From assembly GCA_016868255.1 (NCBI GenBank), contig VGHN01000005.1:37430-101429 (forward strand): a stretch of DNA of 64,000 bases. The letters run 5' to 3'. The notes beneath the pieces were generated by a model. The model did no database searches, was not told the DNA's origin, and saw nothing but the letters and a program-made list of their open reading frames with translations. Source of the stretch: Betaproteobacteria bacterium. Its GTDB lineage: Bacteria > Pseudomonadota > Gammaproteobacteria > Burkholderiales > Burkholderiaceae_A. Within the stretch, counting starts at the first letter, position 1. Every line of letters starts with the position of its first letter. The position numbers and the translations under genes were made by a program. This document shows positions 1 through 11,287 of the stretch, piece by piece.

Positions 1-1
1 C

Positions 2-277
2 CTTGGGAAGTCGGGCCGAGACCATGGTGCAGACCAGTAGCATGGCAAACGACCCCAATAAACAGGCCTGCAGTCCACCCCACTGGTAGAGCAGGCCCGA
101 GAGCAAAGTGCCGATGAATCGGCCCGCGGCATTCGCGGCGTGATAGAGGCCCACATCCTCGGCCGCCTTCTCCGATCCCGCATAGGCCAATACCAAGTAG
201 CTGTGCACAGAGGAATTCACGGCAAAGAAAAAGCCAAAAAGACCCAAGACAGCCACCACCCACCATTCGTTTAAAGA
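2..277 (-). pseudogene. 3' fragment of an MFS transporter (ArsJ-like)
   Basis: The minus strand encodes about 90 residues of membrane-transporter sequence running off the left edge. It includes a hydrophobic stretch, the segment NSSVHSYLVLAYAG and then NAAGRFIGTLLSGLLYQWGG, which resembles the C-terminal third of major facilitator proteins, most like the organoarsenical exporter ArsJ as I recall that family. The N-terminal two thirds are missing: the glmM stop codon lies at 271-273 and the transporter frame only becomes transporter-like immediately after it. There is no ATG; only a GTG pair within the first hydrophobic segment could start it. I read it as a 5'-truncated remnant. The ArsJ name is a recollection of motif similarity; the MFS assignment is firmer. 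Confidence 0.5.
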
Positions 278-1608
278 CTCTCGGCGAGTTGCTCGGCGAG
301 TTGACGGGCCGCCTGCGCATCGTCGCATTCGACCATGATGCGCAGCAGGGGCTCGGTGCCCGAGGGTCGAATGAGCAATCGGCCGCGGCCATTGAGTTCA
401 GCGGCCACCTCTTTCTGGGTCTTCTTAAAGGATGCGGAGGACTGCCAATCCTGACCTGGGGCAAGCGGTTTGTTAATGAGCACCTGCGGGTAGAGATCGA
501 GGTCTTCAATGAACTCTGCAAGCGACTGCTCCGCGGCCACAAGCGCAGCCAAGACCTGCAGGCCGCTGACAATGCCATCGCCGGTGGTGTGCCGATCGAG
601 ACAGAGCAAGTGGCCCGAGTTCTCCCCACCGAGTTGCCAGCCGGTTTCCTTGAGCATCTCCAATACATATCGATCGCCCACCTTGGCCCGCCGGAAGTCG
701 AGCCCCATGTGCATGAGGCGACGCTCAAATCCGAAATTGGTCATGAGGGTTCCCACCACACCACCCACCGCGGCCTTCCCGCGACGACTCACGCGCTGCT
801 TCACAATCGCGTAAAGAAGTTCATCGCCTCCATAGATGCGGCCCTCTCGATCGCAGACCACAATACGATCGCCATCGCCATCCAATGCAATCCCGTAGTC
901 GGCCCCCGTGGCCATCACTCGCTCGACCATGGCCTTCGGATGCGTGGCCCCCACCTCGCGATTGATATTGAATCCATCGGGCTCATGGCCCATGCGAATG
1001 ACATCGGCGCCAAGCTCGTGAAAGACATCGCCGGCCACATGGTAGGCCGCACCATGCGCGGCATCCACAACCAGCTGCAGGCCCTTGAGTGAGAGTGTGG
1101 TGGGGAAGCTGCCCTTACAGAATTCAATGTATCGGCCAGCCGCATCATCGAGTCGCCGCGCCTTGCCCAGCCGTGCCGACTCGGTACAAGCGAGGTCTCC
1201 GGCCATGGCCTGCTCAATCTCGAGCTCAATCGCATCGTCGAGCTTCTCGCCCTCGCCGTTGAAAAACTTGATGCCGTTGTCGGAATACGGATTGTGGGAG
1301 GCGCTAATCACCACACCGGCCGAGAGCCGCAGGGTTTTTGTGAGGTAGGCAATGGCGGGGGTGGGCATGGGGCCAGCAAGAACAACATCGACCCCCGCAC
1401 TGGCCAGGCCCGACTCCAAGGCGGCCTCGAGCATGTAACCCGATACCCGCGTGTCTTTGCCGATGAGCACCGAGGGGTTGGGATCATGGGCGGCAAGAAT
1501 CTTGCCTGCGGCCATGCCCAGACGAAGAACGAACTCGGGCGTGATGGGCGGTTCGCCCACCTGCCCACGAATGCCATCGGTTCCGAAATACTGTCTTTTG
1601 CCTGCCAT
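271..1608 (-). CDS. glmM: Phosphoglucosamine mutase
   Basis: Converts glucosamine-6-phosphate to glucosamine-1-phosphate, feeding UDP-GlcNAc for peptidoglycan and LPS in the cytoplasm. The product is 445 residues, normal for GlmM. The ATG at 1608 gives [15 protein letters not shown], matching the family start; longer readings add unrelated residues. Visible motifs are the phosphoserine loop ISASHNP (Ser about 104), the magnesium loop DGDGDR near the middle and the C-terminal phosphate-binding RPSGTEP. It lies 46 bases downstream of folP, the usual ftsH-folP-glmM order, and probably shares its transcript. Confidence 0.97.
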   Translation of the reverse strand: MAGKRQYFGTDGIRGQVGEPPITPEFVLRLGMAAGKILAAHDPNPSVLIGKDTRVSGYMLEAALESGLASAGVDVVLAGPMPTPAIAYLTKTLRLSAGVVISASHNPYSDNGIKFFNGEGEKLDDAIELEIEQAMAGDLACTESARLGKARRLDDAAGRYIEFCKGSFPTTLSLKGLQLVVDAAHGAAYHVAGDVFHELGADVIRMGHEPDGFNINREVGATHPKAMVERVMATGADYGIALDGDGDRIVVCDREGRIYGGDELLYAIVKQRVSRRGKAAVGGVVGTLMTNFGFERRLMHMGLDFRRAKVGDRYVLEMLKETGWQLGGENSGHLLCLDRHTTGDGIVSGLQVLAALVAAEQSLAEFIEDLDLYPQVLINKPLAPGQDWQSSASFKKTQKEVAAELNGRGRLLIRPSGTEPLLRIMVECDDAQAARQLAEQLAESL

Positions 1609-1654
1609 AGCGGAATTGTAGGTGCTCTGCGGGTAGTCTCCCAAACAATAAAAA

Positions 1655-2536
1655 TCAGGAAACAATTGCGGCGTTCAGTACCCTCCAAACCCGAAGGGCA
1701 TCGACCGTCTCGCGCACGTCGTGAACACGAATCACGCTTGCCCCCGCCTGGGCGGCAAGCACTGCTGCTGCAAGACTTCCCCCCAGGCGCTCGTGGGCAG
1801 GAGCATCTTCGCGAGCACTGAGTTGCCCAATCATTCGCTTACGAGAGACCCCAACCAGAACCCGATGCTGGCCACACAGCAGATCGAGTGAATCAAACAA
1901 CGCAAGGTTGTGATCAAGGGTCTTGCCAAAGCCAAAGCCTGGGTCGAGCAAGATGCTTTCTGGAGCTACGCCAAGTCCTTCGAGCAACTGCTGCTGCTTT
2001 TGAAGAAAGCCGTGCACCTCTTCCACCACACTCTCGTAGCTTGGACTTTTCTGCATCTGCTGCGGCTCCCCCTGCATGTGCATCACGCAGACCCCAAGAC
2101 CCCTTGCGCGGGGGTCGCGAAGCAGCGCCTGCATCTCGGGGTCCTTGAAGCCACCCACATCGTTGATGAGATCGATGCCGATGTCTAAAGCGGCATCGAC
2201 CACGCTGGGTCGACGGCTATCGAGTGAGAGTGGAAGGCCAATGTCTTGCAAAGCCTCGAGAACGGGACCAACCCTCTGCAGTTCCTCGGAGGGGTCGACC
2301 GGCGCAGCGCCCGGCCGCGTGCTCTCTCCACCAATATCCAGAATATCGGCCCCATCGGCCTTCATGCGGTGGGCTGCATCCAGAGCCTGCGCCAAGTGAA
2401 TATGCCGCCCGCCATCCGAGAAGGAGTCGGGGGTGATGTTGAGAATGCCCATGACCAGGGGCCGATCGAGACGCAGCCGATGCCGCCCACAATGAAAAAG
2501 GCCTGCCGAGGGGCAGGCCTTGGATACAGACTGCAC
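1655..2536 (-). CDS. folP: Dihydropteroate synthase
   Basis: Condenses p-aminobenzoate with dihydropterin pyrophosphate in folate synthesis; it is the sulfonamide target. The TIM-barrel signatures [14 protein letters not shown] and GGESTRPGA are present, as are LDPGFGFGK and the C-terminal RVHDV. The start is unclear. The family normally has about 20 residues before the first signature, and here that stretch ([15 protein letters not shown]) is conserved-looking but lies upstream of the first in-frame ATG (2452). I chose GTG at 2536, giving 293 residues; an ATG near 2568 inside ftsH is an alternative. The chosen 5' end runs through the ftsH terminator hairpin, which is odd. Confidence 0.93.
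   Translation of the reverse strand: MQSVSKACPSAGLFHCGRHRLRLDRPLVMGILNITPDSFSDGGRHIHLAQALDAAHRMKADGADILDIGGESTRPGAAPVDPSEELQRVGPVLEALQDIGLPLSLDSRRPSVVDAALDIGIDLINDVGGFKDPEMQALLRDPRARGLGVCVMHMQGEPQQMQKSPSYESVVEEVHGFLQKQQQLLEGLGVAPESILLDPGFGFGKTLDHNLALFDSLDLLCGQHRVLVGVSRKRMIGQLSAREDAPAHERLGGSLAAAVLAAQAGASVIRVHDVRETVDALRVWRVLNAAIVS
2494..2521 (-). terminator. Intrinsic terminator after ftsH
   Basis: Ten base pairs (AAGGCCTGCC paired with GGCAGGCCTT) close a four-base loop, followed on the minus strand by a run of five T. It starts about 20 bases after the ftsH stop codon. It lies inside or immediately before the 5' end of folP, so folP and glmM would depend on read-through, attenuation or a local promoter. 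Confidence 0.75.
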
Positions 2537-2540
2537 TGAC

Positions 2541-4436
2541 TTAGGCCGGGGCTGCTGCACCATCTGCGGCCACGCCAGCTGCTGGCCCCTTGGCTGGAGT
2601 GCCACCGCTGGTGGGTGGGCCCGAGGGGCGGCTGGGCGGACGTGGATCTTGGCCCGACATGATGTCGTTGATCTGGTCTGCGTCGATGGTCTCCCACTCG
2701 AGCAGGGCCTTGGCCATGGCATGCATCTTGTCTTTGTTGTCCTCGATGAGCTTGCGCGCACGGGCGTATTGCTCATCGATGATGCGACGAATTTCCGAAT
2801 CGACCTTCTGCATGGTGGCCTCGGAGATGTTCGTGGTCTTGGTGATGGAGCGGCCCAAGAAGATCTCGCCCTCGTTCTCGGCATAGACCATGGGCCCAAG
2901 GGTGTCGGTCATTCCATAGCGAGTGACCATGTCGCGGGCCAGACCCGTTGCACGCTCGAAGTCGTTCGATGCGCCCGTGGTCATCTGATCCATGAAGACC
3001 TCTTCGGCGATTCGCCCACCGAACAAGACAGCGATGGTGCTGAGCATGCGCTCTTTGTCCATGCTGTAGCGATCGCCCTCGGGCAGCTGCATGGTCACCC
3101 CCAGTGCGCGGCCACGGGGAATGATGGTGACCTTGTGAACAGGATCGGTCTTGGGCAGCAGACGCGCCACCAGCGCATGGCCGGACTCGTGATACGCGGT
3201 GTTGCGGCGCTCTTCCTCGGGCATGACGATGGAGCGGCGCTCGGCACCCATAAGGATTTTGTCCTTGGCCTTCTCGAAGTCTTCCATCTCCACCAGACGG
3301 CCATTGCGACGGGCCGCGAAGAGCGCAGCCTCATTGACCAGGTTGGCCAAGTCGGCACCCGACATGCCGGGCGTGCCGCGGGCAAGGATGTCTGCTTTGA
3401 CATCGGGCGCCATGGGGACCTTGCGCATGTGGACGTTCAGAATCTGCTCGCGACCGCGAACGTCGGGCAGTGGGACCACCACCTGGCGATCGAAACGACC
3501 CGGGCGCAGAAGCGCGGGATCGAGAACGTCGGGACGGTTGGTGGCAGCAATAACAATGATTCCCTGGTTGGTCTCAAAGCCATCCATCTCAACGAGCATC
3601 TGATTGAGGGTCTGCTCGCGCTCATCGTTTCCACCGCCGAGGCCTGCACCACGCTGACGGCCCACCGCATCGATTTCGTCGATGAAGATGATGCAGGGCG
3701 ATTGCTTCTTGGCATTCTCGAACATGTCGCGAACACGAGCGGCACCGACACCCACAAACATCTCGACGAAGTCGGATCCAGAGATGGAGAAGAAGGGCAC
3801 CTTGGCCTCGCCGGCAATGGCCTTGGCGAGCAGGGTTTTACCGGTTCCGGGCGAGCCCACCATGAGCACACCACGCGGAATACGCCCGCCGAGTTTCTGA
3901 AACTTGGATGGGTCGCGCAGGAACTCAACGAGCTCGGTGACCTCTTCCTTGGCCTCATCGCAGCCGGCGACATCGGCAAACGTAATGTTGTTGTTGTTCT
4001 CATCGAGCATGCGGGCCTTGGACTTGCCAAAAGAGAAGGCACCGCCGCGGCCACCGCCCTGCATCTGGCGCATAAAGAAGATCCAGACGCCAATGAGCAG
4101 AAGCATGGGGAACCAGGAGACAAAAATGCTCATGAGCAGCGAAGGCTGCTCATCGGCCTTGGCCGACACCGTGACGCCATACTTCATCAGGTCGGAGACC
4201 ATCCAGATGTCTTGCGGTGCATTGACTGAAATGACACGGTCGTCGGTGGTCTGCGCACGCACAATACGCCCGTCGATAGTGGCGGAGCGAATGCGTCCTT
4301 GTCGGGCCTCTTCCATGAACTTGGAGTACGAGACCTCGGCACCCATTCTCTGGCCGCCATCGAACTGACGGAATACCGAGAACAGCACTAGACCAATCAC
4401 CATCCAAATTGCGACTTTGGAGAACGTGTTATTCAC
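2541..4436 (-). CDS. ftsH: ATP-dependent zinc metalloprotease FtsH
   Basis: Inner-membrane AAA+ protease that degrades unassembled membrane proteins and regulators, working with the HflK/HflC complex encoded near 37-39 kb. At 631 residues it is full length. It has two membrane segments (about 8-24 and 100-122), Walker A GSPGTGKT (194-201), Walker B IIFIDEID (249-256), the second region of homology [20 protein letters not shown] and zinc site HESGH (416-420). The C-terminus is rich in Pro, Ala and Gly. Start is GTG at 4436, preceded by GAAAGGA at a good distance. It follows rlmE after a 125-base leader with a hairpin. Confidence 0.98.
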   Translation of the reverse strand: MNNTFSKVAIWMVIGLVLFSVFRQFDGGQRMGAEVSYSKFMEEARQGRIRSATIDGRIVRAQTTDDRVISVNAPQDIWMVSDLMKYGVTVSAKADEQPSLLMSIFVSWFPMLLLIGVWIFFMRQMQGGGRGGAFSFGKSKARMLDENNNNITFADVAGCDEAKEEVTELVEFLRDPSKFQKLGGRIPRGVLMVGSPGTGKTLLAKAIAGEAKVPFFSISGSDFVEMFVGVGAARVRDMFENAKKQSPCIIFIDEIDAVGRQRGAGLGGGNDEREQTLNQMLVEMDGFETNQGIIVIAATNRPDVLDPALLRPGRFDRQVVVPLPDVRGREQILNVHMRKVPMAPDVKADILARGTPGMSGADLANLVNEAALFAARRNGRLVEMEDFEKAKDKILMGAERRSIVMPEEERRNTAYHESGHALVARLLPKTDPVHKVTIIPRGRALGVTMQLPEGDRYSMDKERMLSTIAVLFGGRIAEEVFMDQMTTGASNDFERATGLARDMVTRYGMTDTLGPMVYAENEGEIFLGRSITKTTNISEATMQKVDSEIRRIIDEQYARARKLIEDNKDKMHAMAKALLEWETIDADQINDIMSGQDPRPPSRPSGPPTSGGTPAKGPAAGVAADGAAAPA

Positions 4437-4453
4437 TTCTGGATCCTTTCAGC

Positions 4454-4469
4454 GAAGCCAACTGGCTTC
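4454..4469 (-). promoter_or_regulatory. Leader hairpin next to the ftsH ribosome-binding site
   Basis: A perfect seven-base inverted repeat (GAAGCCA / TGGCTTC, two-base gap) lies directly upstream of the ftsH Shine-Dalgarno sequence at about 4445-4450. A hairpin here could modulate access to the ribosome-binding site. Function is inference only. Confidence 0.4.
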
Positions 4470-4519
4470 TTGAGGCTACACGAAAATTAAAACCCAACTC
4501 AAAACCCGACTAAGTTACT

Positions 4520-4548
4520 AGGATATACCCAAATCCTTTGTCCACCAA
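4520..4548 (-). promoter_or_regulatory. Possible ftsH promoter
   Basis: TTGGTG and TATCCT separated by 17 bases, in the rlmE-ftsH gap on the ftsH strand. Each hexamer is a moderate match to sigma-70 (3/6 and 4/6). It would give a leader of about 75 bases that includes the hairpin at 4454-4469. Confidence 0.3.
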
Positions 4549-4561
4549 GCTTTGACCCACT

Positions 4562-5200
4562 TCACGCCCGAAGATCCCTTCCGAGCAAAAAAAGCTCGGA
4601 AGACTCTGCGCGACTCGCTGCGGGCTTTCGCGAGCTGACTCGATCGAAGACCCGCTTAAAGGCTTCGACGAGCTGGCTGTAGCCACTGCCTTGGAATGTC
4701 TTGACCAGCAGAGCCCCCTGGGGCTTTAAGTGCTGTTGCGAGAAGGCCAAGGCCAATTCGCAGACATGCATGATTCGAGCGGCGTCGGCCACACCCACAC
4801 CCGATAGATTGGGGGCCATGTCCGACAAAACAAGATCGACCTTGCGCCCCGAGAGGCTTTTGGCAAGGGCCTCCTCCACCTCGGCCTCGCGAAAATCACC
4901 TTCTAAAAACGCCACATCGGCAATGGGGTCCATGGGAAGGATATCGAGCGCAATGATCTGCCCTTGAATGCCAGGCTCGCCCTTCTTCGCGAGCTTCTCG
5001 CGAACCACCTGTGACCAACTCCCGGGTGCGGCACCCAAATCCACCACCGTCATGCCGGGTCGGATGAGTCGGTCTTTCTCATCGATTTCAAGAAGTTTGA
5101 AGGCCGCCCGTGAGCGGTATCCCCGTTGTTGCGCCTGACGCACGTAGGGGTCGGTGACATGCCGATGTATCCAGGCGGGGTTGCTCTTATTCTTGGCCAG
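4562..5200 (-). CDS. rlmE: 23S rRNA (uridine 2552-2'-O)-methyltransferase
   Basis: FtsJ/RrmJ-type SAM methyltransferase acting late in 50S assembly. Motif I is [12 protein letters not shown], and the K-D-K-E type catalytic positions appear as the Lys in RAAFKLLEI, the Asp in LSDMAPN and the Lys in LVKTFQG. The first ordinary start is GTG at 5143, but the frame upstream reads [18 protein letters not shown], which fits the conserved RlmE N-terminus. The only plausible initiation codon ahead of it is CTG at 5200 (Met-Ala-Lys-Asn), six bases from the greA stop. I give the extended gene (212 residues). Function is certain, the start is not. Confidence 0.93.
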   Translation of the reverse strand: MAKNKSNPAWIHRHVTDPYVRQAQQRGYRSRAAFKLLEIDEKDRLIRPGMTVVDLGAAPGSWSQVVREKLAKKGEPGIQGQIIALDILPMDPIADVAFLEGDFREAEVEEALAKSLSGRKVDLVLSDMAPNLSGVGVADAARIMHVCELALAFSQQHLKPQGALLVKTFQGSGYSQLVEAFKRVFDRVSSRKPAASRAESSELFLLGRDLRA

Positions 5201-5205
5201 GCCAG

Positions 5206-5682
5206 CTACTCGTATCGAACGTCGAGGATTTCCACCTCGCGCGAACCACTCGGGGCCACCACCGTCACAACATCGCCCACCACCTTGCCGATAAGGGCCC
5301 GAGAGATGGGGCTGGAGACAGAGATCTTTCCCTGGCGAAGGTCGGCCTCGTCATCGCCCACGATCTGATAGCGCGCTTTCTCTCCCGATTCAATGGTCTC
5401 CACCTCGACGGTCACACCAAAGACCACCCGGCCGTCTTTCTCAAGCTCCTTGGGGTTAATGATCTGGGCCGTGGAGAGCTTGCCCTCGAGTTCGGCGATG
5501 CGGGCCTCGACAAAGCCCTGCCGCTCTTTGGCCGCGTCGTATTCAGCATTCTCAGAGAGATCGCCTTGAGCGCGGGCCTCGGCAATGGCATTGATGACCG
5601 ATGGCCGCTCCACGTGCTTGAGGCGGTGGAGCTCCTCGCGGAGCATCTCGGCCCCTTTGACCGTTAATGGGGTGGAAGACAT
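5206..5682 (-). CDS. greA: Transcription elongation factor GreA
   Basis: Binds the RNA polymerase secondary channel and stimulates cleavage of back-tracked transcripts. It is 158 residues, the standard length. The N-terminal coiled coil contains the acidic tip motif [15 protein letters not shown], and the C-terminal FKBP-like domain ends in VEILDVRYE. Start is ATG at 5682, one base after the carB stop codon, so it is translated with carAB. Confidence 0.97.
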   Translation of the reverse strand: MSSTPLTVKGAEMLREELHRLKHVERPSVINAIAEARAQGDLSENAEYDAAKERQGFVEARIAELEGKLSTAQIINPKELEKDGRVVFGVTVEVETIESGEKARYQIVGDDEADLRQGKISVSSPISRALIGKVVGDVVTVVAPSGSREVEILDVRYE

Positions 5683-5683
5683 A

Positions 5684-8600
5684 TCAGAGACTCAACTGGC
5701 GATGCAGACCCTGCAAATCATAGACCTCTAACCGCGCATGCGCGATGGCCTGCATGCCCTCGACCGCGGCACGCGCCCCCGCCAGCGTGGTGTAAGTGGT
5801 GACCCGCTGGGCCAAGGCAGTGGTACGAATCGATCGGGAGTCGGCCATTGCCGTGCGCTTCTCTTCAACCGTATTGATGATGAAATGCACCTCGCCATTC
5901 TTGATCATGTCGACCACGTGCGGGCGGCCCTCGGTCACCTTGTTCACGGTGACCACCGGGATGCCCTCGGCCGCGATGGCCGCAGCCGTGCCTCGCGTGG
6001 CAATGATCTTGTAGCCCAGGCCATGGAGCATCTGGGCCACTTCGATCATGCCGGGCTTGTCGCTGTTCTTCACACTGATGAAGGCCAGTCCGCCCTTGGA
6101 GGGGTCGGGCAGTTGGGTTCCAGCGGCAATCTGTGATTTCACAAAGGCCTCGACAAAGGTGGGCGCCACGCCCATGACCTCGCCGGTCGATTTCATCTCG
6201 GGACCAAGAATGGTGTCCACACCAGGGAATTTCACGAAGGGGAATACGGCCTCCTTCACCGAGAAGTAGCCCGGTGTCACCTCGCGAACCACGCCTTGGT
6301 CGGGCAGGCTGCGGCCGAGCATGGCGCGGGCTGCGATCTTGGCCAGCGGCATTCCCGTGGCCTTTGAGACAAAGGGCACGGTTCGGGATGCACGTGGATT
6401 GACCTCGAGCACAAAGACCGAGCCATTCTGAATGGCGAACTGCACGTTCATGAGGCCCACCACATTCAAGGCCCGCGACATGAGTTCGGTCTGGCGCTTG
6501 AGCTCGGCAATGAGATCGGCCGAGAGGGAGTAAGGCGGCAGGCTGCAGGCGGAGTCGCCCGAGTGAACACCGGCCTGCTCAATATGCTCCATCACCCCAC
6601 CAATGAGCACCTGTTTGCCATCCGAGAGGCAATCCACATCGACCTCGATGGCATCGTTCAAGAAACGATCGAGCAAAACGGGGGAATCATTCGAGACCTT
6701 CACCGCCTCGCGCATGTAGCGCTCGAGGTCGCGCTGCTCGTGAACAATCTCCATGGCGCGGCCACCGAGCACATAGCTCGGCCTCACCACCAGTGGGTAA
6801 CCAATCTCTTGGGCCAAGCGAATGGCCTCTTCTTCATTGCGGGCCGTGCGGTTCGGCGGTTGAAGGAGTTCGAGTTTGTACAGCAGCTTCTGGAAGCGCT
6901 CGCGGTCCTCGGCAATGTCGATCGACTCTGGCGATGTGCCGACAATCGGCACGCCCGCAGCCTCGAGCGACTTGGCGAGTTTGAGCGGCGTCTGGCCCCC
7001 GTATTGAACGATTACGCCAACGGGCTTTTCGAGCTCCACGATCTCCAAGACATCCTCGAGTGTGAGGGGCTCGAAATAGAGGCGATCGGAGGTGTCGTAA
7101 TCGGTGGAGACGGTCTCGGGATTGCAGTTGACCATGATGGTCTCAAAGCCATCCTCGCGCAGGGCCATGGCCGCATGCACACAGCAGTAATCGAACTCGA
7201 TGCCCTGGCCAATTCGGTTGGGGCCTCCCCCCAGCACAATCACTTTCTTCCGATCGGTTGGCCGCGCCTCGCACTCTTGCTCGTAGCTTGAGTAGAAGTA
7301 AGAGGTTCCGGTGTCGAACTCGGCGGCGCAGGTGTCCACACGCTTGTAGACCGGGCGCACCCCAAGGCCCTGACGAAGCTTGCGAATGGCACCCTCGGTG
7401 GTGTCGAGCAGATAAGCCAATCGGCGATCGGAGAAGCCCTTGCGCTTGAGTTCGCGTAGCAGAGGCTCGGTGAGATCGCCCAGGGTCTTTTTCTCGAGGG
7501 CGAGTTCGATATCAACAATCTCTTTGATTTGAACCAGAAACCAAGGGTCGATGTGGGTCAGGGCATGGACTTCTTCGACCGAGAAACCACCGGCAAATGC
7601 ATCGCCCACATACCAAATTCGCTCGGGGCCGGGCTCTCCCAATTCCTCTTCAATGGCCTCGCGGTCGGTGGTCTTCTGATTGAGTCCATCGACCCCCACC
7701 TCGAGGCCTCGCAGCGCCTTCTGGAAGGACTCCTGAAAGGTTCGGCCCATGGCCATGACCTCGCCCACCGACTTCATCTGAGTGGTGAGGTGGCTGTCGG
7801 CCGTGGGGAATTTCTCGAATGCAAAGCGAGGAATCTTCGTGACCACGTAGTCGATGGACGGCTCAAAGGAGGCCGGTGTGGCACCTGCGGTGATTTCATT
7901 GCGCAGTTCATCGAGGGTGTAGCCCACCGCCAGCTTGGCTGCCACCTTTGCAATCGGAAAGCCCGTGGCCTTCGATGCCAGGGCAGACGAGCGAGAGACC
8001 CTTGGGTTCATCTCGATGACAATCATGCGGCCGTTGTCGGGGTTGATTGCAAACTGGACATTCGAGCCGCCCGTGTCCACACCAATCTCACGAAGGATCG
8101 CGATCGATGCATTGCGCATGATCTGGTATTCCTTGTCGGTGAGGGTCTGTGCCGGGGCCACCGTGATGGAGTCGCCCGTGTGGACGCCCATGGGGTCGAG
8201 GTTCTCGATGGAGCAGACAATGATGCAGTTGTCGGCCCGGTCTCGAACCACCTCCATCTCAAACTCTTTCCAGCCGATGAGCGACTCTTCAATGAGCAGC
8301 TCGCTGGTGGGTGAGGCCTCGAGCCCGCGCTTGCAGATCACCTCGAACTCTTCAGCGTTGTAAGCAATGCCACCGCCCGTGCCGCCCAGGGTGAAGCTGG
8401 GCCGAATCACGGTGGGGAAGCCCACCCCGCCGGTGAGTTCTGCAATTCGTCGCTGAACCTCCCAGGCCTCTTCCATAGAACGGGCAATGCCCGACTGGGC
8501 CGAGTCCAGGCCAATCTTGGTCATGGCCTGCTTGAACTTCAATCGATCTTCGGCCTTCTCGATGGCCTCTTCGCGCGCACCAATGAGCTCCACCTTGTAT

Positions 8601-8929
8601 TTGGTCAACACACCATTGCGAGCCAGATCGAGCGCGCAATTGAGTGCCGTCTGCCCACCCATGGTCGGCAAGAGGGCATCGGGCCGCTCTTTCTCGATGA
8701 TTCGCTCGACCATCTGCCAGGTAATGGGCTCGATGTAGGTGGCATCGGCCGTGCCCGGGTCGGTCATGATGGTGGCCGGATTGCTGTTGACCAAAACAAC
8801 GCGGAAGCCTTCTTGCTTGAGGGCCTTGCAGGCCTGGGCGCCCGAGTAATCGAACTCGCAGGCCTGACCGATGACAATCGGGCCTGCACCAATAATGAGA
8901 ATGCTCTTGATGTCGGTGCGCTTAGGCAT
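5684..8929 (-). CDS. carB: Carbamoyl-phosphate synthase large subunit
   Basis: Makes carbamoyl phosphate for arginine and pyrimidine synthesis from ammonia delivered by CarA, bicarbonate and two ATP. The 1081 residues carry two tandem ATP-grasp halves, each opening with a G-x-GP-x-x-IGQ motif ([15 protein letters not shown] and [15 protein letters not shown]). An MGS-like allosteric domain closes the C-terminus. It overlaps the carA stop by eight bases. Confidence 0.98.
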   Translation of the reverse strand: MPKRTDIKSILIIGAGPIVIGQACEFDYSGAQACKALKQEGFRVVLVNSNPATIMTDPGTADATYIEPITWQMVERIIEKERPDALLPTMGGQTALNCALDLARNGVLTKYKVELIGAREEAIEKAEDRLKFKQAMTKIGLDSAQSGIARSMEEAWEVQRRIAELTGGVGFPTVIRPSFTLGGTGGGIAYNAEEFEVICKRGLEASPTSELLIEESLIGWKEFEMEVVRDRADNCIIVCSIENLDPMGVHTGDSITVAPAQTLTDKEYQIMRNASIAILREIGVDTGGSNVQFAINPDNGRMIVIEMNPRVSRSSALASKATGFPIAKVAAKLAVGYTLDELRNEITAGATPASFEPSIDYVVTKIPRFAFEKFPTADSHLTTQMKSVGEVMAMGRTFQESFQKALRGLEVGVDGLNQKTTDREAIEEELGEPGPERIWYVGDAFAGGFSVEEVHALTHIDPWFLVQIKEIVDIELALEKKTLGDLTEPLLRELKRKGFSDRRLAYLLDTTEGAIRKLRQGLGVRPVYKRVDTCAAEFDTGTSYFYSSYEQECEARPTDRKKVIVLGGGPNRIGQGIEFDYCCVHAAMALREDGFETIMVNCNPETVSTDYDTSDRLYFEPLTLEDVLEIVELEKPVGVIVQYGGQTPLKLAKSLEAAGVPIVGTSPESIDIAEDRERFQKLLYKLELLQPPNRTARNEEEAIRLAQEIGYPLVVRPSYVLGGRAMEIVHEQRDLERYMREAVKVSNDSPVLLDRFLNDAIEVDVDCLSDGKQVLIGGVMEHIEQAGVHSGDSACSLPPYSLSADLIAELKRQTELMSRALNVVGLMNVQFAIQNGSVFVLEVNPRASRTVPFVSKATGMPLAKIAARAMLGRSLPDQGVVREVTPGYFSVKEAVFPFVKFPGVDTILGPEMKSTGEVMGVAPTFVEAFVKSQIAAGTQLPDPSKGGLAFISVKNSDKPGMIEVAQMLHGLGYKIIATRGTAAAIAAEGIPVVTVNKVTEGRPHVVDMIKNGEVHFIINTVEEKRTAMADSRSIRTTALAQRVTTYTTLAGARAAVEGMQAIAHARLEVYDLQGLHRQLSL

Positions 8930-10139
8930 TGGAAGACCTCATCGCATCGAAGAACTGATCAAAGAGCGGAAGAATGTCGTGGGGGCCGGGACTGGCCTCG
9001 GGGTGGCCTTGGAAGCAGAAGGCCGGCGCCTGCGTATGGCGAAGTCCTTGAATGGATCCGTCGAATAGAGAGACATGACTGACTTCGAGATGGGCCGGCA
9101 GGCTCTTTGGATCCACAGCAAACCCATGGTTCTGAGAGGTAATAAACACGCGGCCACTGCGAAGGTCTTGCACCGGATGGTTGGCTCCGTGGTGGCCAAA
9201 CTTCATCTTGAAGGTCTTCGCACCAGCGGCCAGCGCAAGAATCTGATGACCCAGGCAAATGCCATAAAGCGGAAGCTTTGCTTTCATGGCCTCTCTTGCC
9301 ACTTCAATCGCATAGTCGCAGGGCGCCGGATCGCCGGGGCCATTCGAGAGGAAGAGGCCATTGGGCTTGAGGGCCATGGCCTCTTTGAAGGAAGTCTGAG
9401 CGGGCACCACGGTTAACTTGCAGCCACGCTCCACCAGCAGACGCAGAATGTTGCGCTTCACGCCGCAATCGAAGGCCACCACATGGGGGCCCTGGGCTGG
9501 GCGATCTGCATGGCCCTGGCCCAACTGCCAAGGCCCGGAAGTCCACTGATAGGCCTTGTTGGTGCTCACCACCTTGGCGAGATCAAGGCCCTCAAGACCG
9601 GGGAACTCACGGGCTTTTTTCAGGGCCTCGGCGGCCATCTCGTTGGTGTTCGCGTCTTTCGGCGAGGCCGCCAGAATGCAGGCCGACTGCGCGCCGGTGT
9701 CTCTTAGGCGACGCGTTAGGGCCCGGGTGTCGATCCCAGCAATGGCCACCACACCCGCCCGGCGAAGGGCGTCGGAGAGACTCATCTGGGAGCGGAAGTT
9801 GGAGACCACGGCCGAGAGATCACGAATGACCAGACCCGCTGCCTGTATGCCAATGGACTCATCGTCCTCATCATTCCAGCCGGTGTTGCCAATGTGGGGA
9901 TAGGTGAGCGTGACGATCTGTCGGCAATAACTGGGGTCGGTGAGGATTTCCTGGTAGCCGGTCATGGAGGTGTTGAAGACCACTTCCCCGACTGTGCTGC
10001 CCTGGGCCCCGCTGGAATAGCCCTGAAAAATCGTGCCGTCTGCCAAAGCAAGAACAGCGACAGGTGTGCTGTGGGAGGCGGTCGCAAGATTTCCAGCCGC
10101 ATCGCTCCCCGCTGCGGCCAGCAGTTCGGTCAACTGCAA
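8922..10139 (-). CDS. carA: Carbamoyl-phosphate synthase small (glutaminase) subunit
   Basis: Class I glutamine amidotransferase that supplies ammonia to CarB. The 405 residues hold the nucleophile loop YGICLGHQ and the catalytic His-Glu in [11 protein letters not shown]. Start is TTG at 10139, decided by AGGAG six bases ahead. This leaves an N-terminal extension of about 27 residues before the usual [12 protein letters not shown] start of the domain; starting later would lose the ribosome-binding site. First gene of the carA-carB-greA-rlmE run. Confidence 0.97.
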   Translation of the reverse strand: MQLTELLAAAGSDAAGNLATASHSTPVAVLALADGTIFQGYSSGAQGSTVGEVVFNTSMTGYQEILTDPSYCRQIVTLTYPHIGNTGWNDEDDESIGIQAAGLVIRDLSAVVSNFRSQMSLSDALRRAGVVAIAGIDTRALTRRLRDTGAQSACILAASPKDANTNEMAAEALKKAREFPGLEGLDLAKVVSTNKAYQWTSGPWQLGQGHADRPAQGPHVVAFDCGVKRNILRLLVERGCKLTVVPAQTSFKEAMALKPNGLFLSNGPGDPAPCDYAIEVAREAMKAKLPLYGICLGHQILALAAGAKTFKMKFGHHGANHPVQDLRSGRVFITSQNHGFAVDPKSLPAHLEVSHVSLFDGSIQGLRHTQAPAFCFQGHPEASPGPHDILPLFDQFFDAMRSSNA

Positions 10140-10163
10140 AATTAACTCCTCAGGATTTTGGCG

Positions 10164-10169
10164 ATTATA
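10164..10169 (-). promoter_or_regulatory. -10 element of the carAB promoter
   Basis: A perfect TATAAT lies 24 bases upstream of the carA TTG start on the minus strand. No good -35 hexamer is visible 16-18 bases further up. The leader would be under 20 bases and hold little beyond the Shine-Dalgarno sequence, leaving no room for a long attenuator. Confidence 0.5.
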
Positions 10170-10249
10170 CGCGCCCGACCGAGGCCGCCACGGGGCGCCA
10201 AGAGTCGCTCTGGCACCTTGGACGCCAGATGAGAATCCGTGCTGGCAGG

Positions 10250-10624
10250 CTAGGCGGCGGAAACGAAGATAGAGATCGTGAGAAAAAAGCCCGCAAACCA
10301 GACTAGGGAGCGCACCATCGCCCAGTCGGCCACGTAGGTAAGAATGAAGAGGGCACGGGCCACCACGAAGGCAATGGCCATCTGATCAACCGCCTCGGAG
10401 GGCCCACCCGAGGCATGGGCCACAAAGACCGCGGCGGTGAAAAACCCAAAGGCCTCCCAGCTATTTTGCTGAGCCGCCGTGGCCCGCTTGCGAAATCCCT
10501 CTTGGCGGTCGAGCCACTCGCGGGGGTTGTGATTGTCGTAGGCTTCACCGCCTGCCTTGGCAATGCCCGCACAGACGATGGGCAGCACGGCCACAATGAG
10601 CAAACACCAGAATGCAATGGTCAA
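10250..10624 (-). CDS. MAPEG family membrane protein
   Basis: A 124-residue protein with about four hydrophobic segments and the MAPEG-type stretch YDNHNPREW followed by RA..N..E.F.FF ([13 protein letters not shown]). Bacterial MAPEG proteins are small inner-membrane proteins related to glutathione transferases; substrates are mostly unknown. Start is TTG at 10624 within a TTGA overlap with the recR stop, supported by AGGGGA seven bases upstream. Last gene of the dnaX-ybaB-recR run. Confidence 0.85.
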   Translation of the reverse strand: MTIAFWCLLIVAVLPIVCAGIAKAGGEAYDNHNPREWLDRQEGFRKRATAAQQNSWEAFGFFTAAVFVAHASGGPSEAVDQMAIAFVVARALFILTYVADWAMVRSLVWFAGFFLTISIFVSAA

Positions 10625-11262
10625 TTCGGTTCCCCTTCAGAGGCCTGCATGGTGCGACGATCGCGAACGGCCTGGGCAATGGTGCCCAGATCCACATACT
10701 CCAACTCCCCCCCAACCGGAACGCCCCGGGCAATCCGAGTAACACGCCTTGGGGGGACGAGTCCCCTGCCCCGCAGAACCGTCTCGATGGCGTGGGCCGT
10801 GGCCTCGCCCTCGGGAGTGAAATTGGTGGCAATTAGTATCTCTTCAATGGCATCGTCCTCGGCCACGCGCTCCAATAGGCGCTCGAGATGAATCTCCTTC
10901 GGGCCCAGGCCATCGAGCGGGGAGAGTCGGCCCATTAGAACAAAGTAGCGGCCACTGAAAGTCTGCGTCTGCTCGAGCACCAATAAATCGGCCGGGGTCT
11001 CCACCACACAGAGTTGGCTCGGGTCGCGCTCGGAATCAAGGCAGGTGGGACAGATGGGCTGCTCGGTGAAATGGTTGCACTTCTGGCAGGGCCGCAGCCT
11101 CTCAATGGCGTTCAGAAGACTTCGCCCGAGGGCTTCGGCCGCGGGCCGATCGTGCTGCAGAAGGTGAAAGGCCATGCGCTGCGCTGTTTTGGGGCCCACG
11201 CCCGGCAGTCGCGCGAAAGCCTCGGTTAGGGCGGCAAGCGATGCGGGCTGTTCTTGGGCCAC
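10621..11262 (-). CDS. recR: Recombination protein RecR
   Basis: Acts with RecO/RecF in RecA loading at gaps. The helix-hairpin-helix [17 protein letters not shown] comes first, then a four-cysteine zinc finger (CQKC...CPTC), then a TOPRIM domain ([12 protein letters not shown], with [10 protein letters not shown]). The start is taken as GTG at 11262, giving 213 residues, close to the family's roughly 200. The longer frame reads through ybaB and is not RecR-like. It is 25 bases downstream of ybaB. Confidence 0.95.
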   Translation of the reverse strand: MAQEQPASLAALTEAFARLPGVGPKTAQRMAFHLLQHDRPAAEALGRSLLNAIERLRPCQKCNHFTEQPICPTCLDSERDPSQLCVVETPADLLVLEQTQTFSGRYFVLMGRLSPLDGLGPKEIHLERLLERVAEDDAIEEILIATNFTPEGEATAHAIETVLRGRGLVPPRRVTRIARGVPVGGELEYVDLGTIAQAVRDRRTMQASEGEPN

Positions 11263-11287
11263 TGGCTGGGCAACCGGCCGGAAGCGA

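Noticed and set aside
2520..4229. 569-codon open frame on the plus strand
   Set aside because: It is exactly antisense to ftsH, has no recognisable domain, and is the mirror frame expected from the GC-rich codon bias.
7529..8314. 261-codon plus-strand frame, and similar ones at 6563-7291 and 12451-13212
   Set aside because: All are antisense shadows of carB or dnaX without family likeness.
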